From assembly GCA_963676345.2 (NCBI GenBank), contig CAXXTS010000004.1, forward strand, positions 1 to 64,000: 64,000 nucleotides of DNA, given 5' to 3'. This document shows, in pieces, positions 1 through 15,349 of the stretch (position 1 is the stretch's first letter; each line of letters begins with the position of its first letter). Made by a program: the position numbers and the translations under genes. The notes under the pieces are model-generated. The model saw only the letters and a program-made list of their open reading frames with translations, was not told the DNA's origin and did no database searches. Origin of the DNA: G963665925 sp963676345. Lineage in GTDB: Bacteria > Bacillota > Clostridia > Peptostreptococcales > Acidaminobacteraceae.

Positions 1-250
1 TCGCCGCTACTTAGGAAATCACTTTTGTTTTCTTCTCCTTCGGGTACTTAGATGTTTCAGTTCCCCGAGTCTCCCTCCGTACACCTATGTATTCAGTGCA
101 CGGTGACTGCCTATTACGACAGACGGGTTTCCCCATTCGGACATTCCTGGATCAACGCTCGCTTGCAGCTCCCCAAGACTTTTCGCAGCTTACCACGTCC
201 TTCTTCGGCTCTTAGTGCCAAGGCATCCACCCTATGCTCTTATTAACTTG
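1..250 (-). rRNA. 23S ribosomal RNA, 5' end only (cut by window edge)
   Basis: This is the first part of a 23S rRNA gene read leftward out of the window. It matches the 5' end of the complete 23S copy at 5431-8350 almost base for base, with a few single-base differences such as A123 against C in the complete copy. It belongs to the operon whose 16S lies at 709-2245. The exact 5' end is estimated from the start of homology with the other copy. Confidence 0.95.
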
Positions 251-560
251 ACCAATTTTTATCGTACAATCTGCTTCGCGGCTCTTCGTTGCTCGGCTTC
301 GCTTAGTCAGTTGCGTATATTATACGCGCCTTCCTTCACTCACCCGTGCGCCTCGATCCACTCGCATCTTGAACGCTAAATAACTGTTCTTTGATTATTA
401 ATCAATGAGTATTTATAATTCGAGTTTGAGTTTTGTTTACCTCAGTGAAACTGTATCTAACCCTTTTCTTAAAACTTAGTTTCAATATTTTGGTTTGATA
501 CGTTTTCGTCTTCTAATTCATATGCAGTTTTCAAGGTGCAATTAAATAAAAATGTTTAAG

Positions 561-637
<77 letters not shown>

Positions 638-700
638 ACTTTTCATTTTTATCGTTTTAAGAGACTTGCGGTCTCTCAAAATTAAACAGTATAGAGTACG

Positions 701-2245
<1,545 letters not shown>

Positions 2246-2463
2246 TTTGTTTCAAATGTTTTTGATCGCTCAGATGAATCTGACTAATTAATCATTATCA
2301 TCCGTTACGAATCTTTGGTGCATCTAGACCTTGTCTTGATGCGGTAAAAGAATTGAACGTGTTAATTCTATACTGTTTAATTTTCAAAGACCGGAAAATC
2401 AATTAATTCTATGTAAAAATTTTATTGATTTTGTGTTAATCGCCGTGTTCCAGCGACTCTTAT

Positions 2464-2492
2464 ATCTTACCAGTGTCACTTCAATTTGTCAA
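2464..2492 (-). promoter_or_regulatory. rRNA promoter, proximal (copy 1 operon)
   Basis: On the minus strand a perfect TTGACA (2487-2492) is followed after 17 bases by TAAGAT (2464-2469). It lies about 220 bases upstream of the 16S 5' end. The bases just after the -10 read ATAAGAGTCGCTGG and share an AGTCGC core with the other three rRNA promoters in the window. Confidence 0.8.
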
Positions 2493-2583
2493 GAACTTTT
2501 TCAAAAGTTTTTTCTCTCAAATGATTCTTGAAACCCTTGCTAACACTGTGTTCTCGTCACCGCTTTCTCTTGGCGACTTGTAT

Positions 2584-2612
2584 ATAATAGCACCTTCTTA
2601 AACCTCTGTCAA
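2584..2612 (-). promoter_or_regulatory. rRNA promoter, distal (copy 1 operon)
   Basis: On the minus strand TTGACA (2607-2612) is followed after 17 bases by TATTAT (2584-2589). It is stacked 120 bases upstream of the proximal promoter, the usual tandem arrangement of rRNA operons. AGTCGCCAAG follows the -10. The rest of 2246-2759 holds leader sequence with a TCTTTGAAAATTAAACAG stretch (near 2370-2395) that also resembles the rRNA leader of the other operon. Confidence 0.8.
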
Positions 2613-2685
2613 CAGAAAAGTAAATAAAAAAGTATTCTGAAAATACACCGACTTATTTGTGGACTATTTTCAACATCATATGTAC

Positions 2686-2714
2686 TAGAAAAGAGAAGCA
2701 CCTGGGCTTCTCTT
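2686..2714 (-). terminator. intrinsic terminator after the HD-GYP gene
   Basis: On the minus strand AAGAGAAGC and GCTTCTCTT form a 9-bp stem with a 6-base loop, ending in a short T stretch (TTTTC). It lies about 45 bases past the HD-GYP stop codon and ahead of the rRNA promoters, so it separates the two units. Confidence 0.7.
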
Positions 2715-2759
2715 TCTCTCTACTTCACTCTACTTGTCTCTTTCTGTTTTGGCTTTTTC

Positions 2760-4688
2760 CTAAGAACTCAAATAGAACTCAGATTCTAATGCTCTTGCCT
2801 TGAATGCATCAATTTGTCTTTCAAAACGTCCCCAGTTTTCCATAAGTATATCAATGAGTATTGGATCAAAATGTTCTAGTCTTCCTTCAAGCATTATACG
2901 CTTTGATGTCTCCATGCCAAATGCATTTTTATAAGGTCGTTTACTGGTTATAGCATCAAGTACATCGGCAACAGCAACAATTCGCGCCGAAAGAGGAATG
3001 TCTTTTCCACTCAACCCGTCAGGGTAGCCCTTCCCATTATACTTCTCATGGTGATGACGTACTATTTCTATACCTACTTTGTAAAAGGATCTATTCTCAC
3101 CAGTAATGCGGTCGTTCATTTTTTTTAGTATGTCCGCGCCAATATAAGTGTGTTCTTTCATTAACTCGAATTCTTGCACTGTCAATTTTCCTGGCTTCAT
3201 CAAAATATGATCAGGAATTGATACCTTACCAATATCATGCAGGGGGCTAAATGCTTCTATTTGTCTAATAAAAGCCTCATCAATCTGATTTGGAAATACG
3301 CCTTTTGCTGCTGTCATTTCAGCCAGCATAACAGCATAACGCTGCATCCGCTCGATGTGATTTCCCGTTTCTGAGTCTTTCGACTCAACCAGCTTTGAAA
3401 ACCCTTCTATAGTAGAAACAACCAGCTGATCGTTTAAAAAGCTTTGATCAAACGCTGCAGCTAGGGATAATGCGATGGTCTTTAAAAAACCGGTATGTTC
3501 TCTAGTATAAGCTTTCTTTGAATCAGAAGAGAAAAATACAACACCTACGCAATTGTCTCTAACATTAAGTGGAAGGCTAACACTAGAATGCATGCCTTCG
3601 CTTAACATGAGTCGTGTCGATTCCGATGTGGTGTGTTCTTTATAATATGCTTCTAAATCGTTAATGATTCTTGGCTCACCTGACTCTATAATTTCGCCTA
3701 GGCTCGTATTATCTAAATCCACTTCATAGTTTTTCCCTAAATGCACTGATCGATCTGAACGTGCACTAAGCGCACGAATCTTTCTCCTATCCGCACTCAA
3801 AATTGCAATCCCAATTCGATTGTATGGCAAGAAACTTTTAAACTGATCAAAAACGAAGTCCAGTATTTGCTCAAAGTGAGTATGTCCGTACAACTTCTCT
3901 ACTAGACCTTCAATCATTTGAGTACGCAATCTCATTTGATTATAGGACGTTACCAGGTCTCCAATTTCATTATCCCCGTCAATTTTAACTGGACTTGTGC
4001 GATAAGCGGCTTTGCTCTCTTCCAACGCATTTTTCATTACATGTATTGGGTTGAGTGTCTTAAGTATCATCAACCATATATTAGAAACTGCAAATAGCGC
4101 AATTACACATAGGGTCCCAAACACCATCTCCTTATAGAGTTTAGACGTTCTCAACTGCTGATAGCTTCCTAACTCAGAAATGGCCGTTTGGTTTGCCTGA
4201 TCTATCTCTTTTAACACCGGGAGCATCCTTGCCATCACCACTTCAAATGAATAGCCTTCATTTATAGTAGATTCTATCCTTGCAAGTTCACCTACTGCCT
4301 CTTGAATCTGATATAAATCTGTATCACTCTGAGCCTCAAGGTTCATTGTATCTGCTAAGGTTATTGAGTTTTCAACCGCTATGTGGATATTTTCATTCAA
4401 TTGTTCTATTTTTTCAACATCCAATTCACGACCATCTGTTTGCAGACGCAAGGCTTCTTCTGATAAATCAGTCAAGGTTGCTTCATAGTAATCACTTATT
4501 TGCATATTAACCGCTGATAGTGATTCTATTAGCTGATCTACCTGCTCATGCTTGCTTAAGGAATTCAGAAGAATTCCTAACATACCTGCAACCCAAAGAA
4601 TTGAAATAATAGTCAATACCATTGCCTGTAATCGCAGTTTTCTTTTTTTTATATTAAACGAATTTTCCTTTTGCATCGTTTGCCCCAC
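2760..4688 (-). CDS. membrane-bound GAF/HD-GYP cyclic-di-GMP phosphodiesterase
   Basis: This protein probably hydrolyses cyclic di-GMP at the membrane. A membrane segment spans about residues 21-43. A helical extracytoplasmic sensor follows to about 186, then a second membrane segment (187-210), a HAMP-like linker, a GAF domain (about 262-410) and a C-terminal HD-GYP domain. The metal-binding HD pair is H484-D485 in LHDIGK, and a HHHEKYNGKGYP block carries the GYP signature at 554-556. The longest reading starts at GTG 4688; an ATG four codons in (4676) is equally plausible. The gene stands alone between a tRNA cluster and the next rRNA operon. The ligand sensed by the N-terminal region cannot be inferred. 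Confidence 0.9.
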   Translation of the reverse strand: MGQTMQKENSFNIKKRKLRLQAMVLTIISILWVAGMLGILLNSLSKHEQVDQLIESLSAVNMQISDYYEATLTDLSEEALRLQTDGRELDVEKIEQLNENIHIAVENSITLADTMNLEAQSDTDLYQIQEAVGELARIESTINEGYSFEVVMARMLPVLKEIDQANQTAISELGSYQQLRTSKLYKEMVFGTLCVIALFAVSNIWLMILKTLNPIHVMKNALEESKAAYRTSPVKIDGDNEIGDLVTSYNQMRLRTQMIEGLVEKLYGHTHFEQILDFVFDQFKSFLPYNRIGIAILSADRRKIRALSARSDRSVHLGKNYEVDLDNTSLGEIIESGEPRIINDLEAYYKEHTTSESTRLMLSEGMHSSVSLPLNVRDNCVGVVFFSSDSKKAYTREHTGFLKTIALSLAAAFDQSFLNDQLVVSTIEGFSKLVESKDSETGNHIERMQRYAVMLAEMTAAKGVFPNQIDEAFIRQIEAFSPLHDIGKVSIPDHILMKPGKLTVQEFELMKEHTYIGADILKKMNDRITGENRSFYKVGIEIVRHHHEKYNGKGYPDGLSGKDIPLSARIVAVADVLDAITSKRPYKNAFGMETSKRIMLEGRLEHFDPILIDILMENWGRFERQIDAFKARALESEFYLSS

Positions 4689-4830
4689 TCAGTCGCCATA
4701 TCATTTTTCATATGTATTTTCACTGTTTCATACTGTCATCCCCACTATCTGTGGTGCTTCAAATCTATATTATCACTTTTTTATCAAACATAACTCAATA
4801 TTTTTACTTTTTTAGCACTACAAAATGAAC

Positions 4831-4864
4831 ATAAAAAAACCACCATTCAAATGAATAGTGGTTT
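4831..4864 (-). terminator. intrinsic terminator of the rRNA-tRNA operon
   Basis: On the minus strand, just past tRNA-Pro, a 12-bp stem with one mismatch (AACCACTATTCA with TGAATGGTGGTT) ends in seven T residues. It closes the 16S-Ala-23S-5S-Glu-Asp-Thr-Pro transcript. Confidence 0.85.
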
Positions 4865-4877
4865 CTATTTTATTAAT

Positions 4878-4954
<77 letters not shown>

Positions 4955-4961
4955 ATATTAA

Positions 4962-5037
<76 letters not shown>

Positions 5038-5045
5038 ACCTTTAA

Positions 5046-5122
5046 TGGCGACCCAGAAGAGACTCGAACTCTCGACCTCCAGCGTGACAGGCTGGCGTTC
5101 TAACCAACTGAACTACTGGGCC
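5046..5122 (-). tRNA. tRNA-Asp (GTC)
   Basis: A 77-nt cloverleaf with encoded CCA. The acceptor stem GGCCCAG pairs with CTGGGTC through one G-U pair, the discriminator base is G as expected for Asp, and the anticodon loop contains GTC. Confidence 0.97.
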
Positions 5123-5141
5123 TAATATTTTAAAAATTTAA

Positions 5142-5216
5142 TGGTGACCCCTATGGGAATCGAACCCATGTTACCGCCGTGAAAGGGCGGTGTCTTAACC
5201 GCTTGACCAAGGGGCC
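5142..5216 (-). tRNA. tRNA-Glu (TTC)
   Basis: A 75-nt cloverleaf with encoded CCA. The acceptor stem GGCCCCT pairs with AGGGGTC through one G-U pair, and the anticodon loop CTTTCAC contains TTC. It starts 13 bases past the 5S rRNA and is surely co-transcribed with it. Confidence 0.97.
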
Positions 5217-5229
5217 ATTGTATAAATGA

Positions 5230-5346
5230 AACCGGCGACGACCTACTCTCCCAGGGGGCTGCCCCCCAAGTACCATCGGCGCTGAAAAGCTTAACTGCTG
5301 TGTTCGGAATGGGAACAGGTGTGACCTTTTCGCCATCATCACCGGA
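5230..5346 (-). rRNA. 5S ribosomal RNA
   Basis: About 117 nt on the minus strand. The terminal stem pairs TCCGGTG near 5346 with CGCCGG near 5231. The conserved CCCATTCCGAACAC block lies near 5305, and GATGGTACTT follows. It sits between the 23S rRNA and tRNA-Glu. The 84-base 23S-5S spacer shows nothing else recognisable. Confidence 0.95.
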
Positions 5347-5430
5347 TTTCATTTTAAAGGATTGCTCCTTCAAAACTGCACATGATCTTAAAAGACGTTT
5401 GTTTCACTTTGGTTTTGACCCAAATTCTTA

Positions 5431-8350
<2,920 letters not shown>

Positions 8351-8667
8351 TTAATGACGCGCATTCATCTTCCAGCTCGTCGTTGCTGCTCAGTCATCAG
8401 TCAGTTACGTATATTATACGTGCCTTCCCTCTTCCTTCGCGCGCCTCGATCTGTAAGCGACTGCTTTGTCATGATAAACTGTTCTCTGATTATTAATCAA
8501 TGAGTATTTATAATTCGAGTTTGAGTTTTGTTTACCTCAGTGAAACTGTATCTAACCCTTTTCTTAAAACTTAGTTTCAATATTTTGGTTTGATACGTTT
8601 TCGTCTTCTAATTCATATGCAGTTTTCAAGGTGCAATTTGAAACGCTTTCACCTAAAAAAGCGAAAA

Positions 8668-8743
8668 TGGTGGAGGTAACAAGATTCGAACTTGCGACCC
8701 CCTGCGTGCAAGGCAGGTGCTCTCCCAACTGAGCTATACCCCC
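8668..8743 (-). tRNA. tRNA-Ala (TGC)
   Basis: A 76-nt cloverleaf with encoded CCA. The acceptor stem GGGGGTA pairs with TACCTCC through one G-U pair, and the anticodon loop contains TGC. It is in the 16S-23S spacer, at the position tRNA-Ile occupies in the other operon. The flanking spacer at about 8498-8637 is nearly identical to 403-542. Confidence 0.97.
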
Positions 8744-8805
8744 ATATGCGTTCCACATTATACAAGAGACTTTCAGTCCCTCAAAATTAAACAGTATAGA
8801 GTACG

Positions 8806-10350
<1,545 letters not shown>

Positions 10351-10569
10351 TTTGTTTCAAATGTTTTTGATCGCTCAGATGAATCTGACTAATTAATCAT
10401 TATCATCCGTTACGAATCTTTGGTGCATCTAGACCTTGTCTTGATGCGGTAAAAGAATTGAACGTGTTAATTCTATACTGTTTAATTTTCAAAGACCGGA
10501 AAATCAATTAATTTATAATGTTTAAATTGTATTGATTTTGGTGTGTCGCTTTCAACCGGCGACTCAATT

Positions 10570-10598
10570 ATTTTAACATTTCTTGTCGTTCTCGTCAA
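10570..10598 (-). promoter_or_regulatory. rRNA promoter, proximal (copy 2 operon)
   Basis: On the minus strand TTGACG (10593-10598) is followed after 17 bases by TAAAAT (10570-10575). GAGTCGCCGG follows the -10, the same core seen at the other rRNA promoters. Confidence 0.78.
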
Positions 10599-10713
10599 GC
10601 ACTTTTTTCAAGTTGTTTTATCAGGTGATGGTCGTACAATGCTCTTGCAATTAAGTAGCCATCAGTGTCCTGAGCTTTTCTTGAAGTTAGTGTCTCGCGT
10701 TGGCGACTCGTAT

Positions 10714-10742
10714 ATACTATCATCCTGTGTTATTCCTGTCAA
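10714..10742 (-). promoter_or_regulatory. rRNA promoter, distal (copy 2 operon)
   Basis: On the minus strand TTGACA (10737-10742) is followed after 17 bases by TAGTAT (10714-10719), then GAGTCGCCAA. It is stacked 144 bases upstream of the proximal promoter. The remaining stretch to 11278 has no gene; it holds an inverted repeat and short direct repeats listed separately. Confidence 0.78.
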
Positions 10743-11063
10743 CGTTTTTCAGGTATTTTTTTTATGTTTTTCAACAATCGGTTTTTGATGCATGTACACC
10801 TACTATATATTGTGTTTGTATAGCTTGTTCCCCCCACCATTTTCCCGTTTTTTTACAGCAACTTTATTAAGCGTGTGGGTTAATCTCAATACGGACTGCT
10901 TTTTTTATTAGCAGTTTAATGTTTTATAAGCCATTATATTTTTATGTCTTCGTTTTCTCCTTATAGAAATACAAGTTTTATACGGTTGGTAGCACCCTCC
11001 CCCTTGTCACTCTATTTAGTTATGGTATTATCTCAACTACTTTTCTGCCTACCAATATAGTCG

Positions 11064-11130
11064 ACCCCTATAAATAAATCCCTTTCACTTATACGCTTTG
11101 GTCAAACAAGGGATCTCTATTTATAGAGGT
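11064..11130. repeat. imperfect inverted repeat downstream of pyrD
   Basis: ACCCCTATAAATA (11064-11076) pairs with TATTTATAGAGGT (11118-11130) with one mismatch. Inside it ATCCCT (11078-11083) pairs with AGGGAT (11109-11114). The central segment is 25 bases. No T run follows on either strand, so it is not a standard terminator; it may mark the 3' end of the pyr transcript or be a protein site. Confidence 0.5.
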
Positions 11131-11207
11131 CTTCATTTTTGGTATTCACTTTTATTCTGCGCTGATATCGATTCGACCTATTCCTGACACTCAACATAAC
11201 TTCTTTA

Positions 11208-11284
11208 TAAGTCTCATGTATTATAAGTCTCTTGTTCTAAGCCACTTCTATCTAAACCTTTATATATATAAGTCACTTCTATTT
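11208..11284. repeat. four short degenerate direct repeats
   Basis: TATAAGTCTC occurs at 11208 and 11224, and two longer relatives ending in CACTTCTAT occur at about 11238 and 11269. The last copy overlaps the end of pyrD. The function is unknown and this may be simple AT-rich drift. Confidence 0.35.
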
Positions 11285-12190
11285 AAAAGCACAATTTATG
11301 TCATCGATTGTTTTGAATCGTTTTTCTTTCATATAAGCAGTCAATCCATCTAACACGTCTTTCGTTGCATATGGATTTGCAAAGTTTGCTGTTCCGATTG
11401 CAATGGCTCTTGCACCAGCGAGAAAAAACTCAGCTGCATCATCTGCTGTACTGATTCCGCCCATTCCTAAAACGGGTACATTAACACTGCGTACTACATC
11501 ATGTACCATTTTGAGGGCAACGGGTTTTACAGCAGGCCCCGAAACACCCCCTATACGATTTGCGATAATCGGTTTAAAGGTATGAATATCTATTGCCATA
11601 CCTGTAAGTGTATTTATCAATGACAGTGCATCAGCACCTTCTGCTTCAGCAATTTTAGCGATTTCGGATATACTGGTTACATTCGGGCTCAGTTTTACAA
11701 TCAGGTGTTTCTTGCACACCTTTCGAACTTGTGAAACAACCTTCTGAACCATGTCGGGATTTGTACCAAATGCCATGCCCCCTTGCTTTACATTAGGACA
11801 TGAAATATTCAGTTCTATTGAGTCTATGTCTGCATCACTTAAAATTTCAACAATTTGAATATACTCTTCAATGCTATTTCCATTGGCATTGGCTATAATT
11901 TTTGTGTTGAACTGTCTTAAAAATGGTATTTCTTCTTTAATAAATGTCTCTACACCAGGATTTTGTAGCCCGACTGAGTTAATCATCCCCATTGGTGTTT
12001 CAGCTAAACGTGGAGATGGATTCCCTTTCTTATTTTTAAGCGTTAAACCTTTGACTGATATAGCACCAATATCATTCAAATCAATAAAATCGGCATACTC
12101 TCTTCCGAATCCAAAGGTTCCAGATGCTACAGTAATCGGATTATGGAGTTCTAATCCGTTCAGATTTACATTCAAATTTGGCTTAAACAT
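11279..12190 (-). CDS. pyrD: dihydroorotate dehydrogenase, class 1B catalytic subunit
   Basis: Oxidises dihydroorotate to orotate with FMN, the fourth step of UMP synthesis. At 303 residues it has the family's usual length. The class 1B active-site cysteine is seen in NISCPNVKQGG (C131), and the phosphate-binding end shows LGMGGIST and AIAIGTANF. Its start overlaps the end of pyrK by 8 bases, which fits the PyrD-PyrK heterotetramer that passes electrons to NAD+. It is the last gene of the leftward pyrCFKD operon. Confidence 0.96.
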   Translation of the reverse strand: MFKPNLNVNLNGLELHNPITVASGTFGFGREYADFIDLNDIGAISVKGLTLKNKKGNPSPRLAETPMGMINSVGLQNPGVETFIKEEIPFLRQFNTKIIANANGNSIEEYIQIVEILSDADIDSIELNISCPNVKQGGMAFGTNPDMVQKVVSQVRKVCKKHLIVKLSPNVTSISEIAKIAEAEGADALSLINTLTGMAIDIHTFKPIIANRIGGVSGPAVKPVALKMVHDVVRSVNVPVLGMGGISTADDAAEFFLAGARAIAIGTANFANPYATKDVLDGLTAYMKEKRFKTIDDINCAFK

Positions 12191-12974
12191 GTAACATCAC
12201 CTCATCTCCATAAAATACAGGTCCTTCTTTACATGATCGTACATTTTTAAAGCCTTCTTCGTCCTGTTCATCTTTAACTTTACATGTACAAACAAGACAC
12301 GCACCGATTCCACACGCCATTCTTTCTTCTATAGATAGCTGCACAGGAACATGCATCTGTGCACATACCGCTTGAATACATGCCAGCATGGGTTCTGGAC
12401 CACAGGCATATACAATTTCATAGGTTTCCGTTTTCAATGCTTCTACCATAAACTCTGTAACATACCCTTTATGCGGTGCTGCATAGAGTTCAGATGCTGT
12501 AATGATATTACTTGTATGCTTTTCAAACAACTCAAGGGCGTATGGTCTTTCTCTATACCCCAAAAGTGTTCTGACGTTATCTTGCCCTTGCTCTTTTAAC
12601 ACTTCTAGAAGTTGAACCAGTGGTGCTGTTCCAATTCCACCGCCCACGACCAGTGCTTTTTTTCCCTCTAGAACTTCAAAGCCATTGCCAAGTGGGCCCA
12701 TAACATCCAGCTTTTCACCCTTTTTTAACTCAGAAAGCGTCTTGGTGCCTTTCCCAAGCGTCTTAATTAGGAATGTAATTTGATTTTTGCTCACTTCGCA
12801 TACGCTGATGGGTCTTCTAAGTAATTTACTTGATTCCATCGCCGGCTTAATGCTAAAAAATTGTCCCGCTTTAACTTCAACTTCTGGATATGGGTTTTCA
12901 ACCACCAACTTGCAAATATCTGGTGCCACCATATCACTGGATAAAATCCACGTATCTGCTGCATATTTTTTCAT
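12183..12974 (-). CDS. pyrK: dihydroorotate dehydrogenase electron transfer subunit
   Basis: This iron-sulfur flavoprotein couples PyrD to NAD+. The FAD site shows LRRPISV, the NAD site GGGIGTAPL. The C-terminal [2Fe-2S] cysteines lie in MACGIGACLVCTCK plus a later cysteine in RSCKEGP. Length is 263 residues, as usual. It sits between pyrF and pyrD and overlaps pyrD by 8 bases. Confidence 0.96.
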   Translation of the reverse strand: MKKYAADTWILSSDMVAPDICKLVVENPYPEVEVKAGQFFSIKPAMESSKLLRRPISVCEVSKNQITFLIKTLGKGTKTLSELKKGEKLDVMGPLGNGFEVLEGKKALVVGGGIGTAPLVQLLEVLKEQGQDNVRTLLGYRERPYALELFEKHTSNIITASELYAAPHKGYVTEFMVEALKTETYEIVYACGPEPMLACIQAVCAQMHVPVQLSIEERMACGIGACLVCTCKVKDEQDEEGFKNVRSCKEGPVFYGDEVMLHV

Positions 12975-12996
12975 AGCCTAACCCCTTTATCCTATA

Positions 12997-13890
12997 TTAC
13001 CAGTATTTTTTACCTGCTTCTTCAAGTGCAGTGTTGATATCTAAGTTCATATCCCGAACCGCTGCCTTTGCTGCTTCTTGATATGTTCCCCCACGCTTTT
13101 GATATGCGAAAATGATCCCTCTTGATGAATTGACTAGCGCCCCTAATCCATCTTTATTGAAGCCGCCAACAACATCTTTTCCACCGCCGCCTTGAGCCCC
13201 GTAACCCGGGATTAGGAAGTACGCGTGTGGTATAACCTTTCTTATGGCATCCAGTTCTTCTGGGTAGGTTGCGCCCACCACTGCACCTACTGGCGAATAG
13301 CCTGATGCATCGATGTAATCTTTCCCCCATGTGTCTACAAGTTTTGCCATTTGCATGTATACGGGTTCAGAATCTATATGGCGGTCTTGAAGCTGACCTG
13401 ATGATGGGTTGGATGTCTTCACTAGGATAAACATGCCTTTCCCGCTTTCTTTAGTGTATTTTAGAAATGGTTTAACACCGTCTTCGCCAAGATAAGCATT
13501 TACCGTCACTGAGTCTGTCGGTATTTGCTCAAAATGCGCCTTGGCATAAGCATCACAAGTTGATCCGATATCGCCGCGCTTAATGTCCCCAATAACATAT
13601 AGACCTTTTTGCTGTGCATAGTCTACTGTTTTTTCATAAGCAGCGTAGCCTGCTGATCCGTAAACTTCATAAAATGCGATCTGCGGTTTAACCGCTGGAA
13701 CGTCCTCTGACACAGCATCTATGATGCCTTTGTTAAACTCAAGAATTGCTTCAGCAGCATCTGCATTTGTATACTCTTCATTAAGATGGTATTTTTCTTT
13801 AATTTCATCTGGAAGCTGGGCAACCCTTGGGTCAAGACCTACCACTACCGCACTTTTTTTTCTCTTTATTTCTGATATAAGATTAATCAT
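12997..13890 (-). CDS. pyrF: orotidine-5'-phosphate decarboxylase, long (type 2) form
   Basis: Decarboxylates OMP to UMP, the last step of the pathway. The catalytic Lys/Asp cluster is seen in GDIKRGDIGST, and VVGLDPR marks the N-terminal strand. At 297 residues it is the long form rather than the 240-residue B. subtilis type. Its start overlaps the end of pyrC by 8 bases. An AGGAGGCG-like site precedes the ATG. Confidence 0.95.
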   Translation of the reverse strand: MINLISEIKRKKSAVVVGLDPRVAQLPDEIKEKYHLNEEYTNADAAEAILEFNKGIIDAVSEDVPAVKPQIAFYEVYGSAGYAAYEKTVDYAQQKGLYVIGDIKRGDIGSTCDAYAKAHFEQIPTDSVTVNAYLGEDGVKPFLKYTKESGKGMFILVKTSNPSSGQLQDRHIDSEPVYMQMAKLVDTWGKDYIDASGYSPVGAVVGATYPEELDAIRKVIPHAYFLIPGYGAQGGGGKDVVGGFNKDGLGALVNSSRGIIFAYQKRGGTYQEAAKAAVRDMNLDINTALEEAGKKYW

Positions 13891-15142
13891 TGACTACGCC
13901 TCCTTTTAAACTCCATTTTCCATCAACAAATACCTGCTTTACTTTTCCATAGACCTTCCACCCTTTGAAAGGTGAATTCTTGCCTTTTGTCTCAAATTGA
14001 TCCGGATCAATTTCATACATCTCTTCAAGATCAATGATATTTATATCTGCTGGGGCATTAACCTTTAGTGTTCCTGAGTCAAGTCCCAATCTCTTTGCCG
14101 GCCTATTTGTCATTAGACTCACTAATAGTTCAAGTTCAATTTCTCCTGTTTTAACAAGACTTGTATAACACAGTGGAAAGGCTGTCTCTATACCGCTAAA
14201 TCCATATGACGCCTCTTCATATGTGCCTTTCTTAGTATGAAGCTCATGAGGTGCATGATCTGTTGCTATCATATCTAATGCACCACTTTTAAGTCCGTCT
14301 ATCATGGCGCGCCTGTCACCTTCGCTTCGAATTGGAGGGTTCACCTTATATTCAGCTGAACCTGGATCGCAGTTTTCATCTGACAAAATCAAATGGTGCG
14401 GCTCCACCTCACAACTCACATTCTCTCCGCGTTCTTTTGCGGCTTGAATGGCTTCAAGTGCTTCTTTTGTACTCACATGTGACACATGTAAAGGTCCGTC
14501 TACTTCAGAAGCAAGTGCAATGTCACGCTTTACGATTTCTGACTCTGCAATAACTGGACTTGGAATACTTTTATCTTTAGATGTAATTTCGTGGTCTTCG
14601 CTATGTGTCATAACAAGGGCGCCATTTTCTTTGGCAAGCAAAAAGGCCTTTGTCATCAGTTTTGTATCAAGCGTTGTGCGGCCATCATCGGTTAAAGCAA
14701 CCGCACCAGCCTTTAGTATTGCTTCTGACTCTGCAGCTTCTACACCCTGAAGACCTTTTGAGATGGCACCTGAGACATGCACTTTAACAAAAGCCTTTTC
14801 TTCAATGCTCTTTTTCAGTTGTAAAATTGAATCTAGCGAGTCCATAACAGGATTTGTGTTCGGCATGCATACAAGTGAGGTAACGCCACCTCTAAGAGCG
14901 CCTCTTGTTCCCGATATCAAATCCTCTTTTTGAGTGTAGCCGGGCTCTCTTAAATGTACATGTGCATCGACAAATCCGGGCGTTACGATCATGCCTTTTG
15001 CATCAATGATCTGATGCATGTCATTCACATCAATTTGTTTTTCTACTGCCCTGATTTTCTTGCCTTCTATCAGGATGTCCATTACTTCGTTTAACCCTTG
15101 AGAGGGATCGATTACATGGCCGTTCTTGATAAGTGTCCGCAT
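13883..15142 (-). CDS. pyrC: dihydroorotase
   Basis: Closes carbamoyl-aspartate to dihydroorotate. Metal ligands appear in DAHVHLREPG and in ATDHAPH. The frame stays open to 15253, but the start at 15142 is preferred. It has GGAGG eight bases upstream, begins directly with the family's N-terminus (MRTLIKNGHVID), and the longer reading would run through the terminator hairpin of the leader. That gives 419 residues, a normal length. First gene of the pyrCFKD operon. Confidence 0.95.
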   Translation of the reverse strand: MRTLIKNGHVIDPSQGLNEVMDILIEGKKIRAVEKQIDVNDMHQIIDAKGMIVTPGFVDAHVHLREPGYTQKEDLISGTRGALRGGVTSLVCMPNTNPVMDSLDSILQLKKSIEEKAFVKVHVSGAISKGLQGVEAAESEAILKAGAVALTDDGRTTLDTKLMTKAFLLAKENGALVMTHSEDHEITSKDKSIPSPVIAESEIVKRDIALASEVDGPLHVSHVSTKEALEAIQAAKERGENVSCEVEPHHLILSDENCDPGSAEYKVNPPIRSEGDRRAMIDGLKSGALDMIATDHAPHELHTKKGTYEEASYGFSGIETAFPLCYTSLVKTGEIELELLVSLMTNRPAKRLGLDSGTLKVNAPADINIIDLEEMYEIDPDQFETKGKNSPFKGWKVYGKVKQVFVDGKWSLKGGVVND

Positions 15143-15170
15143 GCTTTTCCTCCAAATTACCCTATACTCA

Positions 15171-15204
15171 TAAAAAAAGCCATTACGATAATTCGTAATG
15201 GCTT
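15171..15204 (-). terminator. attenuator terminator upstream of pyrC
   Basis: On the minus strand a perfect 12-bp stem (AAGCCATTACGA with TCGTAATGGCTT) is followed by seven T residues, ending 29 bases before the pyrC start codon. This position fits transcription attenuation rather than the end of another gene. Confidence 0.85.
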
Positions 15205-15312
15205 GTTTACACAACAAATGCACAGAGTTTCCCACTGCCGCAGCGGTGGTCATTCCGTTTTGCTCAAGCCTTACAGGTCTCTCGTACCCAGTTTAAAGGC
15301 GTTCATATAAGT
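15205..15312 (-). promoter_or_regulatory. PyrR-type leader of pyrCFKD
   Basis: The leader contains AGACCTGTAAGGCT at 15267-15280 on the minus strand. It matches 12 of 14 positions of the PyrR anti-antiterminator hairpin as I recall it (ARUCCNGNGAGGYU): a bulged purine next to a CC/GG stem and a five-base loop. Together with the terminator downstream it forms the classic UMP-responsive attenuator. pyrR itself is not in the window. Confidence 0.75.
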
Positions 15313-15319
15313 TTTCATA

Positions 15320-15349
15320 AAGGTATCACATCTTTGTAGTGGGTGTCAA
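15320..15349 (-). promoter_or_regulatory. promoter of pyrCFKD
   Basis: On the minus strand TTGACA (15344-15349) is followed after 18 bases by TACCTT (15320-15325). The -10 is weak, but the placement gives a leader of about 170 bases holding the PyrR hairpin and terminator. Confidence 0.55.

Noticed and set aside
15143..15253. N-terminal extension of pyrC
   Set aside because: The extra 37 codons run through the attenuator terminator; GGAGG and the family N-terminus fix the start at 15142.
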